Program-made: the position numbers and the translations under genes | Notes under the pieces: generated by a model | Told to the model about the DNA's origin: nothing | Database searches by the model: none | Seen by the model: the letters and a program-made list of their open reading frames with translations, nothing else | Origin: Lonicera japonica | Lineage: Eukaryota; Streptophyta; Magnoliopsida; Dipsacales; Caprifoliaceae | Assembly: GCA_021464415.1 (NCBI GenBank) | Contig: CM038469.1 | Span: 65,081,650 to 65,145,649 of the forward strand | Length of the DNA: 64,000 nucleotides | Reading direction: 5' to 3' | Shown: one piece after another, positions 59,424 to 64,000 of the stretch | How positions within the stretch are numbered: position 1 is the stretch's first letter | Layout of the letters: each line of letters opens with the position of its first letter

Positions 59424-59428
59424 CCCAT
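59424..59428. repeat. TSD of outer solo LTR, right copy
   Basis: cccat, matching 54786-54790. Confidence 0.8.
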
Positions 59429-59463
59429 GAAGGTTTAACTTGCATGAGGTCAAATGCTTTATC

Positions 59464-59793
59464 TCAGGATAGGAACATAGTCCGTGTATCAAATTTGCTA
59501 GTATGAGATAATTCTATTTTATCGTTATATTGAGCAAATGGTTGATAATTGTTAAGGAAATCGTTTTCAATTAAAAGGTTTCCTGGGAATTTACAAGCTG
59601 GATTCATGACATAAAAGTCATATGTAAATTCATTATTCTCTATCTGGAAGCGAATATGAATAGTCTGTAAGGGAAGTTCAAAATAATCTCCATTAGCAAT
59701 TCGTCCTGAGATAAGTTGTTTGATGGGATTATTGTATTTGTCTGAAAATGCATTTGATTTATAGATACTAGTAGTACACCCGGTATGAATCAT
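59464..59793 (-). pseudogene. pararetrovirus aspartic protease (active site changed)
   Basis: A 109-codon frame with a retropepsin layout: active-site loop IHTGCTTS, middle beta strands (FELPLQTIHIRFQIENNEFT) and the closing LLIENDFLNNYQPF. The position of the catalytic Asp in D-T/S-G reads His, so this copy could not cleave. It directly borders the LTR insertion. Confidence 0.75.
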
Positions 59794-60003
59794 AGCAGCG
59801 AGTAGTTTAGGATAATCTTAATGAAGGATTTTTACTTCAATAAAGCTTATAATAATCCTTTACTTCATATTCCTAGATTGTTTTGTTCTCTGATTTCAAT
59901 TCTTTTTAATGGATTTAAAAAATCAGAAATTAACTTATGAGGACATTCGTCTACTTTTTTCTTTTTTTTTTGAGATATTCTTAAGTCTATTTGTATAAAT
60001 CTC

Positions 60004-60279
60004 TTAATAGTATTTATCCAGGTATGTGTCCAGTATGTGATCATACTTGGTTTTGTACATAGTACGAAATTCTTGTCTCCAACAATCTTTATGGTAGTAA
60101 AGTTTGCATGTGATGCATATCATGAATAACTCAAGTGATATTGTTGTAAAACAATAATCAAAAGTGAAGTCTACAGGGCAACATTTTATCTTAAATTTAT
60201 ACCTATGGTTTGGATTCACGTAGCACTGAGTTATTCTAACCATTTTTTCTAATTGAGAAGGTCGCCATATGTCTGCCAA
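60004..60279 (-). pseudogene. viral Cys-rich segment between coat region and protease
   Basis: A 91-codon frame with paired cysteines and histidines (CCPVDF, CITCKLYYHKDCW), suggestive of a second zinc-binding module. The family is not recognised. Confidence 0.45.
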
Positions 60280-60559
60280 ATTACAGCAATAACTGGCTTT
60301 TTTATAATATAGATAAACATATTCGTCTATTTGTTCAAAGTCATCAATAGTTGTGATGACAAAACATTATTAGAAATCTTATTCTTTTTCTTCAGAAAAT
60401 GATTCAGTATCTGACTCAGTTGTTATATGCACTATATACACTAACATTGTCATCTGCTTCGACGTCAAATAACTCAACATTGTATATGAGGTCGAAGTTT
60501 TATGTGCCAACTTGAGTAAGCATAACTTCTATAAGTCCAACGCTAGGTTTTATATCTTT

Positions 60560-62110
60560 ATTTTCTTTTTTAGAACAGTTCTTGGCGAAATGTCCTATCT
60601 TTCCACATACCAAACACTCCCTTTTTGAATTGTATGATGTTGATTTCTTATCTTAACATTTTCTATAATTAGAAACTTTCTTCATAGTGTCTGGATTTTT
60701 TTGAAATATCTCTTTCTAGGAAATAATTTGTTTATTTTCTTTGGATTTCTAAAGTCAGTCGATTTTATAAATTTATATTTTTTATTACTATGGTATGTAT
60801 TAATCATAGCTTTGAAAGTTTGTTTCCAATGTTTATTTTTATGGATCTTGGAAGTGCTTATTCCACATCCCCATTGGATAGGTGTTGTGTCTCTATCATC
60901 TTCGATTGAAGACATATTTTTAAATGTTTCTTTGATCAAAGTTTTTTGTGCTTTTTCACGTCTTTTTGCCATTATGTAGTCTTATACGAAATTTATTCTT
61001 TCTCCAAGAGTATCTTCTTTAATATTATTAAATCCAAGCCACTTTCTATATTCATTGATAAAAAGGTGTCCGATAGTTAGGAGTTTTATAAAATACTCAT
61101 CTTTAAGAGTTGTAGTGAACTCATTTATCTACTAATACAATGTCTCATAGTTATTAGTATATTCATTAATCTTATCTAGACTACATATACTAAGTAAAGC
61201 TAACTTAATTCTTTCCATATCTACTTCTAATTCTTAGGCAAGGTGGCTTGCTCCAATGAATTCAGCTGTAAAGAGTTGTACATACCCGTTTACAGATCTT
61301 TGATTTCCCGTCTCATTAAATCTTGCTAGTTTAGCTATACTAGCATCGTATGTTGCTGTTCTTAAACTATTTAAATATTTTTTTGCAATTTCTTTTAGTG
61401 ATTGCTCAGCGTATTTTTTACATGATTCTACATCCCAATTTTCTTTTGATGCAAAGCACATGTGCATCTGATCTTTCCATTCTTTTAAGGCATTTTTTAT
61501 ATTTTATACATTGTCTAAGTTTAGGTAAATATAAATACTTACCTGTTTAATGGCTACTGAGGCCATATTCTTTGTACTTTGAAAGTCTATAAATGTCGTA
61601 GGTAATCCTTTGATATAGTCTGGTTTAGTATTAATAATACTTTCATTATAAATATGTATATTTATAGCTGCATGAGTTTCAAATAAGTTGAACTTGATTC
61701 TAGAAGTTTCCTCTGTCTTAGTATTACTTCTTCCTGGGATTTTCTTAAAAACTATAAACAATTGTTCTTCTTTTTTTTCTTAGAGTCTTAATTTTCTTAA
61801 GAGTTCCTTAGTGTCTTGGGAACTTCTTAGGTCTTTTATGAATTCAGTAGATATCATCATATTGAATCTAAACGATTTACTTCTCTTAAGATTAGTTTTT
61901 TATGTGTTTTTTTCTTGTTCTAGTAAATCTTGTCTAAAGTTTTGGATTCTAGCTTTTTCGTACAAAATATCATTATTGTCTATATATCTTCTTGGTCTAA
62001 AGTTTGGAGCATGTTGTAATATTTTAGCAGTGCTTGATGTACTACATTCTCCTTCTGAAGAATCATTAATTGTTGATTCTCCCATGTTTCTAAATCTTGA
62101 TTAATTTGTT
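60560..62110 (-). pseudogene. pararetrovirus coat-protein region with CCHC zinc knuckle
   Basis: Broken minus frames at 62085-61900, 61761-61504, 61467-61234 and 60972-60682, then a knuckle at ~60632-60580 reading CLVCGKIGHFAKNC, a perfect CX2CX4HX4C. A basic stretch (60770-60690, KKINKLFPRKRYFKK) precedes it, as in pararetroviral capsid proteins. Confidence 0.7.
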
Positions 62111-62299
62111 TTAATGCTTTTTGCTTTGAACCTAGGAGGAGCAAGTTGTATATTTATATTGCCTGTGATATTATCTTGTGCAATGTATAGAGGCTCGTTA
62201 TGTACAGCCTATCTCTTGAAATTCTGGAAATTGCCAGGGAGTCTTGGCATGTTCTATCATAGGTCCAGTATTCTTTATACTATAAATATTATTAAATGG

Positions 62300-63000
62300 C
62301 TAATGTATTCGTTCTAATAAGGATTTATTCATTCACTATTCCTCTTGGAATACCTGGTTGCATTCTGGGAAAACTTAACAGAGCTTTGAAATTCTATGTT
62401 AATATTTGCGTCTGGTATAATATAATTTTCGTAACCTGTGGCATATAAGATTAGTTTAAAATATTTTACTATTGGTATAGTTACTCTGAATGCCGGTGTG
62501 ACATTAAAGTATCATATATTATCTGACATTTATAATTGGGCTATTCCAACTAGACTTTTCTGGTAATCGTTCCACCTTTTGTCAACTATGCAACAAATGA
62601 TGTTAATTCCATTATGAGGTCTATGAAGTCCTTGAATTATTGCTTGGAAAAGTCCAAAGGTTAGAAATTGAATTTATATCTGTTCCTCTCGATCTCAACC
62701 ATTCTGGTTTAAAGATTTGAATTTATGTATAATTTTTTTCGAGGATATGATTCATTCTACAATAAGTCATATTGTAGTTAGGGGTCTTTGGAATGGCTCT
62801 TTCTCAAAAGAGGTCTATGTATCCAACTAGAGGAAGATGTCCATTATTTATGGATTATTCTATGTATTTACAGTCCATTTCTCCCAGTCATTCCATTGAA
62901 GTGGGTGTGAAATATTTCTTTATTTCCACCACATTCTAATGTTGGAGGAAGAGTCTCTAACTCTTTGGATCATCATATTTTGATGTCCAATGCTAGGAGT
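62300..63000 (-). pseudogene. pararetrovirus movement-protein-like region (broken)
   Basis: A minus frame across 62640-62330 reads HRPHNGINIICCIVDKRWND, then QKSLVGIAQL and, further on, LILYATGYENYIIPDANI. The pattern of a beta-rich core with 'LDKRW'-like and 'TGYENY'-like segments fits 30K-superfamily movement proteins of caulimovirids. Assignment is by position and local resemblance; stops are present. Confidence 0.5.
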
Positions 63001-63159
63001 AAGGCTGTCCACTCCTCTGGTCTTATCTAACCCATCGTTTCTAATTTTTTATGTTGAAGATTCTTTTTTTATTGTGATGAATAGTGTTTATTTGAACCTA
63101 CAAACAGTCACTTGTTTTTGTTCAATTTTTTTTCTTAATTCTTTCTAAAGATTATGAGT

Positions 63160-63780
63160 AATCTTTTTGTTTTTTGATTTGGCTGATAAAGGTTTCCCTA
63201 AGGGCCAACTAATCTTTATTCATTTTAGTGTATAATTCTTCATTTATGGTTATAGCATTTTCTATTAGAGAACTATGTGCTTTGGCAATATATCTTTTTA
63301 ATTATTGCTTATTCTCATTTTTTAAGTCTTTTCTAGAAGTGTTTTCTTTTACAAGTTTAGCTTCTAAAGTCTTAATATTCTTGTTTATTTTATTGACATA
63401 CATCAAAATATGAGGTGAGTCTAGATCTGCTTGATTAGTCTGGCTAGTTTTTTCATATACGGCTTTTATTATATTCATGATTTCTTTTAATTGTTTTTTG
63501 ACCATAGCCGAATTTTCTCGAAATTCATTTATGGTAACTTCTTGAGTCTTAAAATGGTTCTCCCATTTATGGTCTAGATAGTATACTAAGTTTTGCTGGA
63601 ACTTAACAATGTCATTATAAAAGGTTCTTAATCATTCAGTGTTAGCTTGCAAATCATTTCGTAGGCCTTGTGTAAAGTTATACTCACAATCTTTAGTGGT
63701 TGTTATAGATGTAGAAATGAAGTTGTTGGTGCTAAAAACTGGGAGGGTGTTTTAAACCATACAGTCAAATGATTAGTATA
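63160..63780 (-). pseudogene. viral N-terminal coiled-coil region
   Basis: A Lys/Glu/Asn-rich helical stretch (KKQLKEIMNIIKAVYEKTSQ ... KINKNIKTLEAKLVKE) with heptad-like spacing. It lies upstream of the movement-protein region on the minus strand. No family recognised; interrupted by stops. Confidence 0.45.
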
Positions 63781-64000
63781 ATAAATACAATAAACCAACA
63801 AAGTCAAAGATGTATAAAGGAGGTTGCCTCGTATGAAGATACGGGTTAGTCCTCATCTGTGGAATAGAGCTAAGAGCTCGGTTATGCTTTGTTATTGATA
63901 TAACGAAGTGACTATTATAAATTCACAATGATCTCTCTAGCTAATCTATCCTCACAGTATTATAATGAGAGTATGTCTATATCTAAACAAACTCTAGCTT
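63781..64000 (-). other. viral leader-like sequence up to the window end
   Basis: Non-coding, with a small inverted repeat (cgtatgaagatacg, ~63831). A pararetroviral leader would be expected here. No tRNA-Met primer-binding site was seen before the window ends. Confidence 0.3.

Larger units (their letters stand above)
50000..64000 (-). mobile_element. endogenous pararetrovirus (caulimovirid-like), decayed, split by nested LTRs
   Basis: Minus-strand viral order from the window end inward: coiled-coil region (63.8-63.2 kb), movement-protein-like (63.0-62.3), coat region and CCHC knuckle (62.1-60.6), Cys-rich segment (60.3-60.0), protease (59.8-59.46), [LTR insertion 59423-54791], RT (54.6-53.7), RNase H (53.65-53.2), unknown coding remnants, then a promoter near 51.37 kb. 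There is no integrase and there are no LTRs, as expected of pararetroviruses. Every domain has stops or frameshifts. About 9.4 kb of viral DNA is present, and it continues beyond the window. Confidence 0.82.

Noticed and set aside
1..64000. CRISPR arrays, rRNA genes, riboswitches, Rho-type terminators
   Set aside because: No regularly spaced repeats, rRNA signatures or prokaryotic features; the window is plant nuclear DNA.

Overview
The window is nuclear DNA of a dicot-like flowering plant. The signs are U2-type introns with AT-rich sequence, plant families of LTR and non-LTR retrotransposons, Stowaway and Tourist MITEs, tRNA-derived SINEs, and caulimovirid-like endogenous pararetrovirus DNA. 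The species cannot be fixed from the sequence. There is no bacterial-style gene, rRNA, tRNA gene or CRISPR array.

One complete host gene dominates the window. It lies on the minus strand from the ATG at 43246 to the stop at 4238 and is split into 15 exons of 46-106 bp, all joined by GT-AG introns. The exons join in frame into 1,074 nt, a 357-residue 2-oxoglutarate/Fe(II)-dependent oxygenase with the HxD...H...R centre at H220, D222, H290 and R305. Only about 1.1 kb of a 39-kb transcription unit is coding, because the introns are packed with transposons. No exon is long enough to stand out as an ORF.

Intron contents in transcript order (high to low coordinates) are as follows. Intron 1 holds a duplicated foldback element and a hAT-like MITE. 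Intron 5 holds a TRIM-type solo LTR, a truncated LINE and a Ty1/copia element (33647-37456). Intron 7 is 15.9 kb and is filled by a LINE mosaic (17785-32954) containing an opposite-strand LINE, which itself contains a Ty3/gypsy element (21727-27100). Intron 9 holds a full-length RTE-clade LINE (13283-16464) with an unbroken 1,012-codon ORF and perfect 18-bp target duplications. Intron 10 holds a foldback element. Intron 12 holds a truncated LINE, a TIR element, a SINE, and a Stowaway MITE interrupted by a TRIM. Intron 13 holds a Stowaway MITE.

Upstream of the gene (43.3-50 kb) the DNA is AT-rich, with SINE remnants, a Tourist-like MITE and microsatellites; no other gene was recognised. From about 50 kb to the window end lies a decayed endogenous pararetrovirus on the minus strand. 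Its order is coiled-coil region, movement protein, coat/CCHC region, protease, RT, RNase H, then a promoter. It is split between protease and RT by a solo LTR (54791-59423, TSD cccat) that contains a second LTR-like block, which contains a third solo LTR (56081-57605, TSD tatgt). The first 0.8 kb of the window, downstream of the host gene, carries another pararetrovirus-like promoter fragment between 81-bp direct repeats. The two viral promoters share a TATA-to-AATAAA spacing of about 147 nt.
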